Assembly (NCBI RefSeq): GCF_010726955.1
Contig: NZ_AP022603.1
Location: forward strand, 372,001-436,000
DNA: 64,000 bases
Reading direction: 5' to 3'
DNA from: Mycolicibacterium fallax
GTDB lineage: Bacteria > Actinomycetota > Actinomycetes > Mycobacteriales > Mycobacteriaceae
Shown here: piece after piece, positions 25,884 through 33,016 of the stretch
Numbering within the stretch: the stretch's first letter is position 1
How the letters are laid out: each line of letters begins with the position of its first letter
The notes under the pieces: generated by a model
The model's input: only the letters and a program-made list of their open reading frames with translations
What the model was told of the DNA's origin: nothing
The model's database searches: none
Position numbers and translations under genes: made by a program

Positions 25884-26798
25884 TCAGTAGTGGTAGGTGT
25901 CCGACGGGGCCGGGCGGTGCCCGCGCTCGTCGTAACCGAATTCACTGACCTCGATGCCGTAGGCCCGGGCCAGATCGAGGATCTTGGTGGCGCGGGCGAT
26001 CCGCGGCAGGTCCGACCCGTTGCGGATCTCCCCGCCGTCACGGGTGAACTCGGCGAAGAACTCCTTGGCCCAGGCGATCTCGTCCTGGGACGGCGACAGT
26101 CCGGCGTTGACCGGTGCGCACTGGTCCGGGGTCAGGCAGATCTTGCCGGTCATGCCGAACTCCGCGGACACCGCCGCCGCCTCGGACAGCTTCAGCGCGC
26201 TGGAGCTGACCGTGGGGCCGTCGATCGCGGAGGGCAGGTGCGCGGCGCGGGCGGCGATGGTGAACCGGGACCGGGCGTAGGCCAGGGTGGCCGGGTTGTC
26301 GCCGAAACCGGTGTCCCGGCGGAAATCGCCGATGCCGAACGCCAGCCGGAAGGTGCCCTTGGTGGCCGCGATCTCGGTGATGCGCTCCAGTCCGCGGGCG
26401 GTCTCCACCAGCGCCACGATCGGCACCCCGGGCAGCATCCGCGCGGTCTCGGTGACGTGGTCGACGGATTCGACCATCGCCAGCATCACCCCGCCGATGC
26501 CGGTGCCGGCCAGCATCTCGCAGTCCCCGGCCCACCACTGGGTGCCGAACCCGTTGATCCGCACCCAGTCCTGGTGCCCGTCGGCCAGCCAGCCCAGCAC
26601 GTGCTCCCGGGCGGCATTCTTGTCCTTGGGCGCGACGGCGTCCTCGATGTCGAGCACCACCACGTCGGCGTGCGACCGCGAGGCGGCCTCGAACCGATCG
26701 TGATGAGAGCCGTTGACCAGCAGCCAGCTGCGGGCCAGAACCGGGTCGAGCCGGAAGCCGGCCTCGGTGGAGTCGTCGGTGAAGGGCTGGTCGTACAC
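25884..26798 (-). CDS. CitE-like lyase / HpcH-HpaI aldolase family protein
   Basis: A 304-residue TIM-barrel enzyme of the CitE-like branch. It has RSWLLVNGSHHDRF, metal-site region VVLDIEDAVAPKDKNAAREHV, GVMLAMVESVDHV and the second metal Glu/Asp region (ALVETARGLERI, AFGIGDFRRDTG). Members act as CoA-thioester lyases, for example on citramalyl- or malyl-CoA, outside citrate lyase complexes. The GTG at 26798 sets the start. It is the second of two minus-strand genes after a dienelactone-hydrolase-like gene. The exact substrate is unknown. Confidence 0.88.
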   Translation of the reverse strand: MYDQPFTDDSTEAGFRLDPVLARSWLLVNGSHHDRFEAASRSHADVVVLDIEDAVAPKDKNAAREHVLGWLADGHQDWVRINGFGTQWWAGDCEMLAGTGIGGVMLAMVESVDHVTETARMLPGVPIVALVETARGLERITEIAATKGTFRLAFGIGDFRRDTGFGDNPATLAYARSRFTIAARAAHLPSAIDGPTVSSSALKLSEAAAVSAEFGMTGKICLTPDQCAPVNAGLSPSQDEIAWAKEFFAEFTRDGGEIRNGSDLPRIARATKILDLARAYGIEVSEFGYDERGHRPAPSDTYHY

Positions 26799-26876
26799 GC
26801 CCTAATCGTTGCCTATCGGCACCCGGCGGTCGCCACCCGGGTCGGAAAGCGCGGTTGTTCAGCCCGGCGCCGCTGA

Positions 26877-27617
26877 TCAGCCCAGCGTCGCCCCGAACGT
26901 CCGCTCCATCGCCGCCCAGTGCCGCGCCGCGGCCGCCTCGTCATAGACGGTGGGCATGTCGCGCACCGCGAAGCCGTGCGCGGCGGGATAGAACTCCACG
27001 GTGTGGTCGACGCCGGCGTCGCTGAGCGCCGCGCGCAGGGTGGCGCCGTCCTCGGCGGTGAACGACGCGTCGTTCTCGGCGGCCCCGACGTAGACCACGG
27101 CCCGGATCTGCCGGGCCCGCAGGTGCGGGCTGTCGGCGGCGTCGGTGACCAGCCCGCCGCCGTGGAACGACATCGCCGCGGCGACCCGGTCGGGCAGCAG
27201 CCCGGCCACCGTGAACGACGTCCGTCCGCCCATGCAGTACCCGGTGGTGCCGAACCGGGTCCCGACGACGTCGGGCCGGGCCTGCAGAAAGTCGAAGAAC
27301 GCGGCGGCGTCGGTGGCCATCCGGTCCGGGGTGACCGCGGCCATCATGGCGAACAGCCGGGTCCGCTCGTCCGGGTCGGCGAACGCGGTGCCCAGGTCGA
27401 ACGGTGCCCAGCCGGGCTCGCGGTAGTAGATGTCGGGCACCAGCACCGCGTAGCCCAGGCCGGCCAGCCGGGCCGCCATCTCGTCGAACACCGGGCGCGG
27501 GCCCCCGGCGTCGGGATACATGACGACCCCCGGCCACGGGCCGCCGACCTCGGGGGTGGCCAGGGTGATCCGGCAGTCGCCGTCGACGGTGGGCACGGTG
27601 TCGGTGCTGATCGGCAT
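26877..27617 (-). CDS. Dienelactone hydrolase family protein
   Basis: A 246-residue alpha/beta hydrolase of the dienelactone hydrolase family. The nucleophile is Cys in GYCMGGRTS (near residue 113), and the late catalytic His lies in YPAAHGFAV. An Asp within VGAAENDASFT fits the triad acid. The ATG at 27617 is preceded on the minus strand by TATAAC and 6 nt, close to the leaderless pattern. It is divergent from thyA with 31 bp between the two start codons. The substrate is not known. Confidence 0.88.
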   Translation of the reverse strand: MPISTDTVPTVDGDCRITLATPEVGGPWPGVVMYPDAGGPRPVFDEMAARLAGLGYAVLVPDIYYREPGWAPFDLGTAFADPDERTRLFAMMAAVTPDRMATDAAAFFDFLQARPDVVGTRFGTTGYCMGGRTSFTVAGLLPDRVAAAMSFHGGGLVTDAADSPHLRARQIRAVVYVGAAENDASFTAEDGATLRAALSDAGVDHTVEFYPAAHGFAVRDMPTVYDEAAAARHWAAMERTFGATLG

Positions 27618-27623
27618 GGTTCT

Positions 27624-27629
27624 GTTATA
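27624..27629 (-). promoter_or_regulatory. -10-like element of the dienelactone hydrolase gene
   Basis: TATAAC on the minus strand, then 6 nt, then ATG. The last base departs from TANNNT. The element lies 6 bp from the thyA -10, giving back-to-back divergent promoters. Confidence 0.45.
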
Positions 27630-27635
27630 GCGAAG

Positions 27636-27641
27636 TAGGCT
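27636..27641 (+). promoter_or_regulatory. -10 element of thyA (leaderless)
   Basis: TAGGCT, then GGCCGTC (7 nt), then the GTG of thyA at 27649. Confidence 0.65.
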
Positions 27642-27648
27642 GGCCGTC

Positions 27649-28461
27649 GTGTCAGTCTCTGCGGCCATCGCGACCCCCTACGAGGATCTGCTGCGGCTGG
27701 TGCTGGAGCGGGGCACCCCGAAGGCCGACCGCACCGGGACCGGAACCCGCAGCGTCTTCGGCCACCAGCTGCGCTACGACCTGGCCGCCGGATTCCCGCT
27801 GATCACCACCAAGAAGGTGCACACCAAGTCGGTGCTCTACGAGCTGCTGTGGTTCCTGCGCGGGGACTCCAACGTGCGCTGGCTGCAGGACCGCGGCGTC
27901 ACCATCTGGAACGAGTGGGCCGGGCCCGACGGGGACCTGGGGCCGGTCTATGGCGTGCAGTGGCGCAGCTGGCCGACCCCCTCGGGTGAGCACATCGACC
28001 AGATCTCCAACGCGCTGGCGCTGCTGCGGTCGGACCCCGATTCCCGGCGCAACATCGTCTCGGCCTGGAATGTGGGGGAGATCCCGCAGATGGCGCTGCC
28101 GCCGTGCCACGCGTTCTTCCAGTTCTACGTCGCCGACGGCAAGCTGTCCTGCCAGCTGTATCAGCGCAGCGCCGACCTGTTCCTCGGGGTGCCGTTCAAC
28201 ATCGCCAGTTACGCGCTGCTGACCCACATGATGGCCGCGCAGGCCGGCCTGGGGGTGGGGGAGTTCATCTGGACCGGCGGGGACTGCCACATCTACGACA
28301 ACCACGTCGAGCAGGTCACCGAGCAGCTGTCCCGCGATCCGCGCCCCTATCCGAAACTGGTTCTGGCGCCCCGTGATTCGATCTTCGACTACACCTTCGA
28401 GGACATCGAGATCGTCGGCTACGACCCGCACCCGGCGATCAAGGCGCCGGTGGCGGTGTGA
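27649..28461 (+). CDS. thyA: Thymidylate synthase (folate-oxidising)
   Basis: A 270-residue ThyA converting dUMP to dTMP with methylenetetrahydrofolate and releasing dihydrofolate. Visible motifs are [29 protein letters not shown], the catalytic cysteine in [12 protein letters not shown], and the nucleotide-binding [17 protein letters not shown]. The GTG start follows TAGGCT-N7, so the mRNA is probably leaderless. dfrA, which regenerates tetrahydrofolate, starts 10 bp downstream. The second thymidylate synthase, thyX, is also in this window, so the organism carries both, as M. tuberculosis does. Confidence 0.97.
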   Translation: MSVSAAIATPYEDLLRLVLERGTPKADRTGTGTRSVFGHQLRYDLAAGFPLITTKKVHTKSVLYELLWFLRGDSNVRWLQDRGVTIWNEWAGPDGDLGPVYGVQWRSWPTPSGEHIDQISNALALLRSDPDSRRNIVSAWNVGEIPQMALPPCHAFFQFYVADGKLSCQLYQRSADLFLGVPFNIASYALLTHMMAAQAGLGVGEFIWTGGDCHIYDNHVEQVTEQLSRDPRPYPKLVLAPRDSIFDYTFEDIEIVGYDPHPAIKAPVAV

Positions 28462-28471
28462 GCCCGATCCG

Positions 28472-28942
28472 ATGACACTGTCGCTGATCTGGGCGCAGTC
28501 GGTGTCCGGGGTGATCGGCCGCGACGGCGACATCCCCTGGCAGCTGCCCGAGGACATGGCGCACTTCAAGGCGCTGACCCTGGGGCAACCGGTGCTGATG
28601 GGCCGGGCGACCTGGGAGTCGCTGCCACCGCGGTTCCGGCCGCTGCCGGGCCGGCGCAACCTGGTGCTGACCCGCGACCGGGCCTACCGGGCCGAGGGCG
28701 CCGAGGTGCTCACCGAACTGCCCGCGGACCTGGACGGCTGGGTGATCGGCGGCGCGCAGGTCTACGCCCTGGCGCTGCCGCATGCGGCGGTGTGCGAGGT
28801 CACCGAGATCGACGTCGAGTTGGCCGCCCGCCCCGACGACGCGCTGGCCCCGGTGCTCGACGACGCCTGGGACCGCACGGCCGGCCCCTGGCTGACCGGC
28901 GCGGGCGGGCTGCGCTACCGGTTCTGCACCTACCGCAGGTGA
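28472..28942 (+). CDS. dfrA: Dihydrofolate reductase
   Basis: A 156-residue DHFR. It begins MTLSLIWAQSVSGVIGRDGD, with the catalytic acidic residue in IPWQLPEDMAHFK. NADPH-binding motifs are LMGRATWESLPPRFRPLPG and VIGGAQVY. The ATG at 28472 is the correct N-terminus. It follows thyA in the same operon (10 bp gap), which makes sense because ThyA yields dihydrofolate. It is the target of trimethoprim-like drugs in general; no resistance change can be judged from this sequence. Confidence 0.96.
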   Translation: MTLSLIWAQSVSGVIGRDGDIPWQLPEDMAHFKALTLGQPVLMGRATWESLPPRFRPLPGRRNLVLTRDRAYRAEGAEVLTELPADLDGWVIGGAQVYALALPHAAVCEVTEIDVELAARPDDALAPVLDDAWDRTAGPWLTGAGGLRYRFCTYRR

Positions 28943-29013
28943 AACGGCGGCTCGCCGGTTCCCGCGGTGACACCGGCTGAGGTGCTGTCGGCGGGCTGCG
29001 AGACGATGCACGG

Positions 29014-30216
29014 GTGGCCACGCTCACTCTCGCCCAGGCCCGGCGGGTCGCCGTCGCCGCGCAGGGATTTCACCAGGCGCCGCCCCGGGGCGTGGTCACC
29101 CGCGCGCACCTGCGCCGGCTGATCTCCAGAATCCAGCTGCTGCAACTGGATTCGGTGTCAGTGGCGGTCCGGGCGCACTACGCGCCGGTGTACAGCAGGC
29201 TGGGCCCCTACGACCGGACACTGCTGGACCGCGCGGCCTGGTCGGACACCGCCCGGGCGCCGCGGCTGCTGGTCGAATACTGGGCGCACGAGGCGGCGCT
29301 GGTGTCGGTCGCCGACTGGCCGCTACTGGCGTGGCGGATGCGCGAATACACCCACGGCCGCTGGGGCACCGAGATCGTCCGGCGCAACCGGGCGCTGGCC
29401 GAGGACATCCTGGCCGCGGTCGCCGAGCTCGGGCCCAGCACCGCCGGGCAGATCGAGGCCGCGGTCGCCGCCCAGCCGCGCGGCGCGACGGGGCCGTGGT
29501 GGGGCCGCAGCGACACCAAATGGGTGGCCGAGGCACTGTGGTCGGCCGGGACGCTGGCCACGGCAACCCGCTCGGGCTTCGCCCGGCACTACGACCTGGC
29601 CGCCCGGGTGCTGCCCGCGGAGGTGCTGGCGCGCCGCGTCGACGACGACGAGGCGATTCGCGAGCTGACCCTGCGGGCGGCGACCGCGCTGGGGGTGGGC
29701 ACCGCCGCCGACATCCGCGACTATTTTCGGCTGTCGGCCGCGCAGGTCCGCCCCGCACTGGCGGCGCTGGTCGGCTCCGGCGATCTGGAACCGGTGAGCA
29801 TCGCCGGCAGCCCGGGGTATCTGGCTGCCGGGCAACCGATTCCGCGCGCCGACCGCGGCACCGCGCTGCTGTGCCCGTTCGACCCGCTGATCTTCTTCCG
29901 GCCCCGGGTGCAGCGACTGTTCGGCTTCCGGTACCGCATCGAGATCTACACCCCGGCCGCCAAACGCGAGTTCGGCTACTACGTGTGGCCACTGCTGCTC
30001 GACGGCGAACTCGTCGCGCGAGTGGACCTCAAGGCGGACCGGGCCACCGGCGCGCTGCAGGTTCCCGGGGCCTTCCTGGAGGACGGCCGCGACCCCGGAC
30101 GGGTGGCCCCGGCGCTGGCCGCCGAACTGGTGACGATGGCCGGGTGGCTGGGGCCGTCGCGGGTCGACGTGGGCCGGCGCGGTGACCTGGCCGCGGCGCT
30201 GCGGGCGGCGCTGTAG
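29014..30216 (+). CDS. Winged-helix DNA-binding/DNA glycosylase-like protein (YcaQ/AlkX family, Rv2762c position)
   Basis: A 400-residue protein of the HTH_42/YcaQ family. The N-terminus is LTLAQARRVAVAAQGF and a signature is IQLLQLDSVSVAVRAHYAPVYSRLG (near residue 45), where the QLDSV-type motif contains the proposed catalytic residues of interstrand-crosslink glycosylases. The middle holds winged helices (AADIRDYFRLSAAQVRPAL) and the C-terminus DPLIFFRPRVQRLFGF. Such enzymes (E. coli YcaQ, Streptomyces AlkX) unhook DNA crosslinks; activity here is inferred. It occupies the place of Rv2762c after dfrA and marks the left border of the restriction island. Confidence 0.85.
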   Translation: MATLTLAQARRVAVAAQGFHQAPPRGVVTRAHLRRLISRIQLLQLDSVSVAVRAHYAPVYSRLGPYDRTLLDRAAWSDTARAPRLLVEYWAHEAALVSVADWPLLAWRMREYTHGRWGTEIVRRNRALAEDILAAVAELGPSTAGQIEAAVAAQPRGATGPWWGRSDTKWVAEALWSAGTLATATRSGFARHYDLAARVLPAEVLARRVDDDEAIRELTLRAATALGVGTAADIRDYFRLSAAQVRPALAALVGSGDLEPVSIAGSPGYLAAGQPIPRADRGTALLCPFDPLIFFRPRVQRLFGFRYRIEIYTPAAKREFGYYVWPLLLDGELVARVDLKADRATGALQVPGAFLEDGRDPGRVAPALAAELVTMAGWLGPSRVDVGRRGDLAAALRAAL

Positions 30217-30262
30217 GGGCGTGGGGTTCGGCGAAGCGGCCGGCGCTGTGGTGCTACAGCGG

Positions 30263-30268
30263 TAGATT
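30263..30268 (+). promoter_or_regulatory. -10 element of the orphan antitoxin-like gene (leaderless)
   Basis: TAGATT, then GGGGCG (6 nt), then ATG at 30275. An intact promoter means the short gene is probably still transcribed. Confidence 0.6.
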
Positions 30269-30274
30269 GGGGCG

Positions 30275-30430
30275 ATGGCGACCATCCCGATCCGGGATAT
30301 CCCCGAAGACCCCTACAAGGTGCTTCGGCGTCGCGCCTGGGCGGTGATGGCCGGCCTCCGGGCGGCCAGTGACGCACCCGGCGCCACGACGGACTCGATC
30401 CTGGCCGATCTGGCGGCCGACCGCCGGTGA
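30275..30430 (+). CDS. Orphan VapB/FitA-like antitoxin, apparently internally shortened
   Basis: A 51-residue protein. The start MATIPIRDIPEDPYKVLRRRA is a ribbon-helix-helix opening typical of VapB/FitA antitoxins. The end DSILADLAADRR looks like the tail that binds a VapC toxin. The usual 20-30 residues between them are missing, so the second RHH helix is likely incomplete. No PIN-domain toxin follows; the TGA overlaps a GTG (GTGA) that opens only a 26-codon frame. In M. tuberculosis this position carries vapBC42 and vapBC21, so it looks like a remnant of a toxin-antitoxin pair. A leaderless promoter is present. Confidence 0.6.
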   Translation: MATIPIRDIPEDPYKVLRRRAWAVMAGLRAASDAPGATTDSILADLAADRR

Positions 30431-30507
30431 TCGACAGGATTATTGACGCGCTGTATGCGGCGCTTGGGGGACCGGACCCGATCTGCCATTGCCCGTCTTG
30501 CCGTTGA
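30427..30507 (+). CDS. Possible 26-residue cysteine-containing small protein
   Basis: A GTG overlapping the antitoxin-like stop opens a short frame, VIDRIIDALYAALGGPDP, followed by ICHCPSCR and TGA. It could be translated by re-initiation and has a CxCxxC cluster. It does not resemble the start of a PIN toxin convincingly. It may be chance, or the decayed residue of the missing toxin gene. Confidence 0.2.
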   Translation: MIDRIIDALYAALGGPDPICHCPSCR

Positions 30508-30570
30508 CACGCCTGGCGAACACGCCGGGTTTCGGCGACGCGGTGGAGGCGGCATAGCCCCCTCGGATCA

Positions 30571-30822
30571 TCAACCCGCCGGGGCCTCGCCCTTCGGGAT
30601 TGAGGTCAGGTGCCATCGGCCGCAGGGACACAGATAGGCCCGCACCGGGCGATGGCTGCGCCCGACGTGGTGGCTGTATTGCAGCGACTCCAGGGCGCTG
30701 ACTTGGCTGTCCCAGACGAGCTTGTGTGGGGTGGGACATCCCCGCATTGTGGCGGTTTTGTCGGCGCACCGGTTCCCACGATGCCGTCGCAACCCCACGT
30801 TGCGTGCGCGGTCCGTCATCAT
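30571..30822 (-). CDS. Small zinc-ribbon protein (actinobacterial/phage type)
   Basis: An 83-residue basic protein. It carries one Cys in GCPTPHKLVWDSQVSALESL and two in YLCPCGRWHLTS near the C-terminus. This CP-P-K ... CPCG-WHLTS layout recurs in small actinobacterial proteins and their phages, and looks like a one-zinc ribbon. Two adjacent ATG codons (30822, 30819) follow GAGGAA, a good ribosome site, which supports translation. It lies antisense in the gap between the antitoxin remnant and the hsd operon. A nucleic-acid-binding role is likely but unproven. Confidence 0.6.
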   Translation of the reverse strand: MMTDRARNVGLRRHRGNRCADKTATMRGCPTPHKLVWDSQVSALESLQYSHHVGRSHRPVRAYLCPCGRWHLTSIPKGEAPAG

Positions 30823-31058
30823 CTATTCCTCGGTGTGGTGTGTGGCGCTGCACCGGGGTCCTGGCCGTGGGCCGGTGTCCCCGGTGCAGTTCGATCCGTC
30901 GCCCGCCCCTCGTCAGGCGACGGCACCGTCCGCGGAATCCACGGCGGTGGTCTGTGCGGCGGCCTCGCCGATGGGTTTTCTCCTCGTTTCTCGTGCCGCC
31001 GCGTGACGGCGGGTTGGCACGAGATTCACATCTGAGATGAGAACTAACAATGGTCTGA
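30823..31058. other. Structured non-coding gap upstream of the hsd operon
   Basis: I see no convincing gene here. It contains two perfect hairpins: CTGCACCGGGG (30848-30858) / CCCCGGTGCAG (30879-30889) with an inner GGCC-GTG-GGCC, and CCGTCGCC (30896-30903) / GGCGACGG (30916-30923). The right part is AT-richer and runs into the operator of the hsd operon. The hairpins could end transcription coming from either side, or belong to a small RNA. Confidence 0.5.
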
Positions 31059-31097
31059 ACTGATAAGGGGACTTATCAGTCTTATCTATGGTTATCT
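31059..31097 (+). promoter_or_regulatory. Operator and promoter region of the hsd operon
   Basis: ACTGATAAG (31059-31067), a GGGA spacer and CTTATCAGT (31072-31080) form a perfect 9-bp inverted repeat. The half-site core TTATC recurs at about 31073, 31082 and 31093. A -10-like TATGGT (31087-31092) lies beside it, about 50 bp before the first gene. The first gene encodes an HTH protein, so autoregulation is a reasonable guess. Confidence 0.6.
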
Positions 31098-31141
31098 GAT
31101 CCGCAGTGATCTATGTTCACGAGGGACAGGAGGGGGTGGAC

Positions 31142-33016
31142 GTGAACACACTGACGTTGCAGGACGTGGCCGATTTGGCCGGCGTGCAGCGCCCCGTCGT
31201 CAGCATGTGGCGCAGGCGCCCCACGGTCAGGGGCGTGTCGATGCCGTTCCCTGAACCGTGCGAGACCGCCGGCGGGATCTCGATGTTCGCTCGCGACGAG
31301 ATCGTCGACTGGTTGGAGCGCACGGGCCGAGGCAACAACGCCGAGGTGGTGGCCGACGCGCCCGCTCTGGCGGTTCCGGAGGGCGCCGAGCTGGAGGACA
31401 TCGTCACGTTGCTGGTCTGGCATGTGCTCACCGGCGAGGACCTGGCGGGGACTTCGCACGCCTACCGCGTCAAACGTGGTGCTGCGGTGGACCCCGAGGA
31501 CGCGGTACTGCTCCACGAACTGACCCAACTGCGCGTTCCCGATGCGGTGCTGGACTACGTGGACGCCTTGCTGGGCGCATCGTTCGGCCCCTCCGATGCG
31601 CTGGCCCGCCTGGAGCGCGGCAGGCTCACCCGGCGCCGAGGTGACCGAGACCTGACCCCCGAGGCGATCGAACTGCTGGCTCAGGTCGTCGGCGCCGCAG
31701 CTGTTCATCAGGGGCCGGACTCGGTCACGCTGCGCGTTCAGGGTGGAGCGGCCGCCCTCGAAGTCGCTTCGATCGACGGTGTCTCGGTCACCACCGCCGA
31801 CCGGTCCCTGGTGCGACGCGCGTTGCTGTGCGACATCCCCCTGTCGGACCGCCACGGCACCGCGACGGTCTCCTTCCTCTCGACCATCGGATTGGCCCCC
31901 GGCGAGGTGCTCGATCGGGCCGACGACGCTGTTCTCGAGCTTCCACCCGGCCACATTGCCGTCGTGCTAGGGCCGGCCGAGGCCCTGACCGATGCGCTGG
32001 CGGGGCCATTGCAGAACAGGCGGGCCGAGGTGCTGCGGGTGCGTAACGTCGTCGCGGCGCTGCGGATGCCGCGCGGACTCTGGCGTGAGGCGCACCGGCA
32101 GAGTCTGGCGCTGTGGGTCTGCCTGGGCGGCGCGAACGAGGACCGGCCCTGGGTGGGCGACCTGGCGGGCGAGCCTGCGTTGGCACCCGGCGACGTTGCC
32201 GCCGACGTGGCGGCCGCGTTGGCACAGACCGAGGAGCGGTCTTTCCGGTATCTGCGCCGCATCGACCTCTCGACGATCGTCGCGGGTCGCACCGTTGTTC
32301 CGCGCGGTGTACGAGCCACCACCATGCGATTGCTCGACACCGACACGCATGTTGATCACGTGCACCGGGCGACGCTCGTCACCAGCGCGCCGGTCCCGGT
32401 GCTTGACGTTCTTGTATCGGCAGCGCCGGGGCACGTGCGGCTCGTGCAGCACTCACTGGCCGAGTTGGTCGACGCCAAACGCCTGGTGGTGAAACGCGGC
32501 ACCCGGATCAACCCAGACCATCACAGCGCCGAGGGTTCGGTCGAAGTGCTGCAGCCGGGGCGCGACCGGCTCCGGCTCGATCCGATCGATGCCGAGCGGC
32601 ACTATCCCCGCTCCACGCGTACCCAGCCCGGAGATGTGGTGATCTGTGAACGTCCCGAGCCTTGGGCGTGGGTGGACCGCACCGGTGGTGCGATGGTCGC
32701 CTCCCCAGCCTTGATCCTGCGGCCGGCACCGGCGGCCGGACTCGGCCCACGACTGCTGGCCGAGGCCATCAACACTCGAGGCCGCGGCACCGAGTGGAGA
32801 TCGTGGACGGTGCCGAACGTCGAGCCGGCCGAGGCCACACGGCTGGAGGCCGTACTGGAAGATCTTGATCATTACCGCGACGAACTCTGCGAGCGCCTCG
32901 AGGCGGCCGGGGAGTTGGCCAATGCCCTGATCGACGGCGTCTCCGCCGGAGCCCTGACCCTCGACGCCGGAGATGCCGGCGCCGCAACCCGAAGGAACCC
33001 CGATGCCACCGCGTAA
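31142..33016 (+). CDS. HTH + degenerate N6-methyltransferase-like + half-HsdS-like protein at the head of the hsd operon
   Basis: A 624-residue protein, start GTG chosen for AGGAGG 8 nt upstream. Residues 1-65 are an excisionase/MerR-like HTH (LTLQDVADLAGVQRPVVSMW). About 80-420 parallels the HsdM core: LTPEAIELLAQVVGAAAVH, then RVQGGA (198-203) where motif I DPxxGxG should be, then DDAVLELPPG (E266-G270) where the catalytic NPPF/Y should be, then VVAALRMPRGLWREAHRQSL matching the VSCMLALPTQLFRS region of HsdM. About 500-624 resembles half a specificity subunit (TQPGDVVICERPEPWAWV ... coiled coil ... LIDGVSAGALTL). The catalytic motifs look lost. It overlaps hsdM by 14 bp. Role unknown: a regulator or structural subunit of the type I complex is inferred. 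Confidence 0.75.
   Translation: MNTLTLQDVADLAGVQRPVVSMWRRRPTVRGVSMPFPEPCETAGGISMFARDEIVDWLERTGRGNNAEVVADAPALAVPEGAELEDIVTLLVWHVLTGEDLAGTSHAYRVKRGAAVDPEDAVLLHELTQLRVPDAVLDYVDALLGASFGPSDALARLERGRLTRRRGDRDLTPEAIELLAQVVGAAAVHQGPDSVTLRVQGGAAALEVASIDGVSVTTADRSLVRRALLCDIPLSDRHGTATVSFLSTIGLAPGEVLDRADDAVLELPPGHIAVVLGPAEALTDALAGPLQNRRAEVLRVRNVVAALRMPRGLWREAHRQSLALWVCLGGANEDRPWVGDLAGEPALAPGDVAADVAAALAQTEERSFRYLRRIDLSTIVAGRTVVPRGVRATTMRLLDTDTHVDHVHRATLVTSAPVPVLDVLVSAAPGHVRLVQHSLAELVDAKRLVVKRGTRINPDHHSAEGSVEVLQPGRDRLRLDPIDAERHYPRSTRTQPGDVVICERPEPWAWVDRTGGAMVASPALILRPAPAAGLGPRLLAEAINTRGRGTEWRSWTVPNVEPAEATRLEAVLEDLDHYRDELCERLEAAGELANALIDGVSAGALTLDAGDAGAATRRNPDATA

Noticed and set aside
30610..31035. Plus-strand open frames between the antitoxin remnant and the hsd operon
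   Set aside because: Several overlapping frames of 70-140 codons have no ribosome site and no recognisable motif; the minus-strand zinc-ribbon gene explains the left part.
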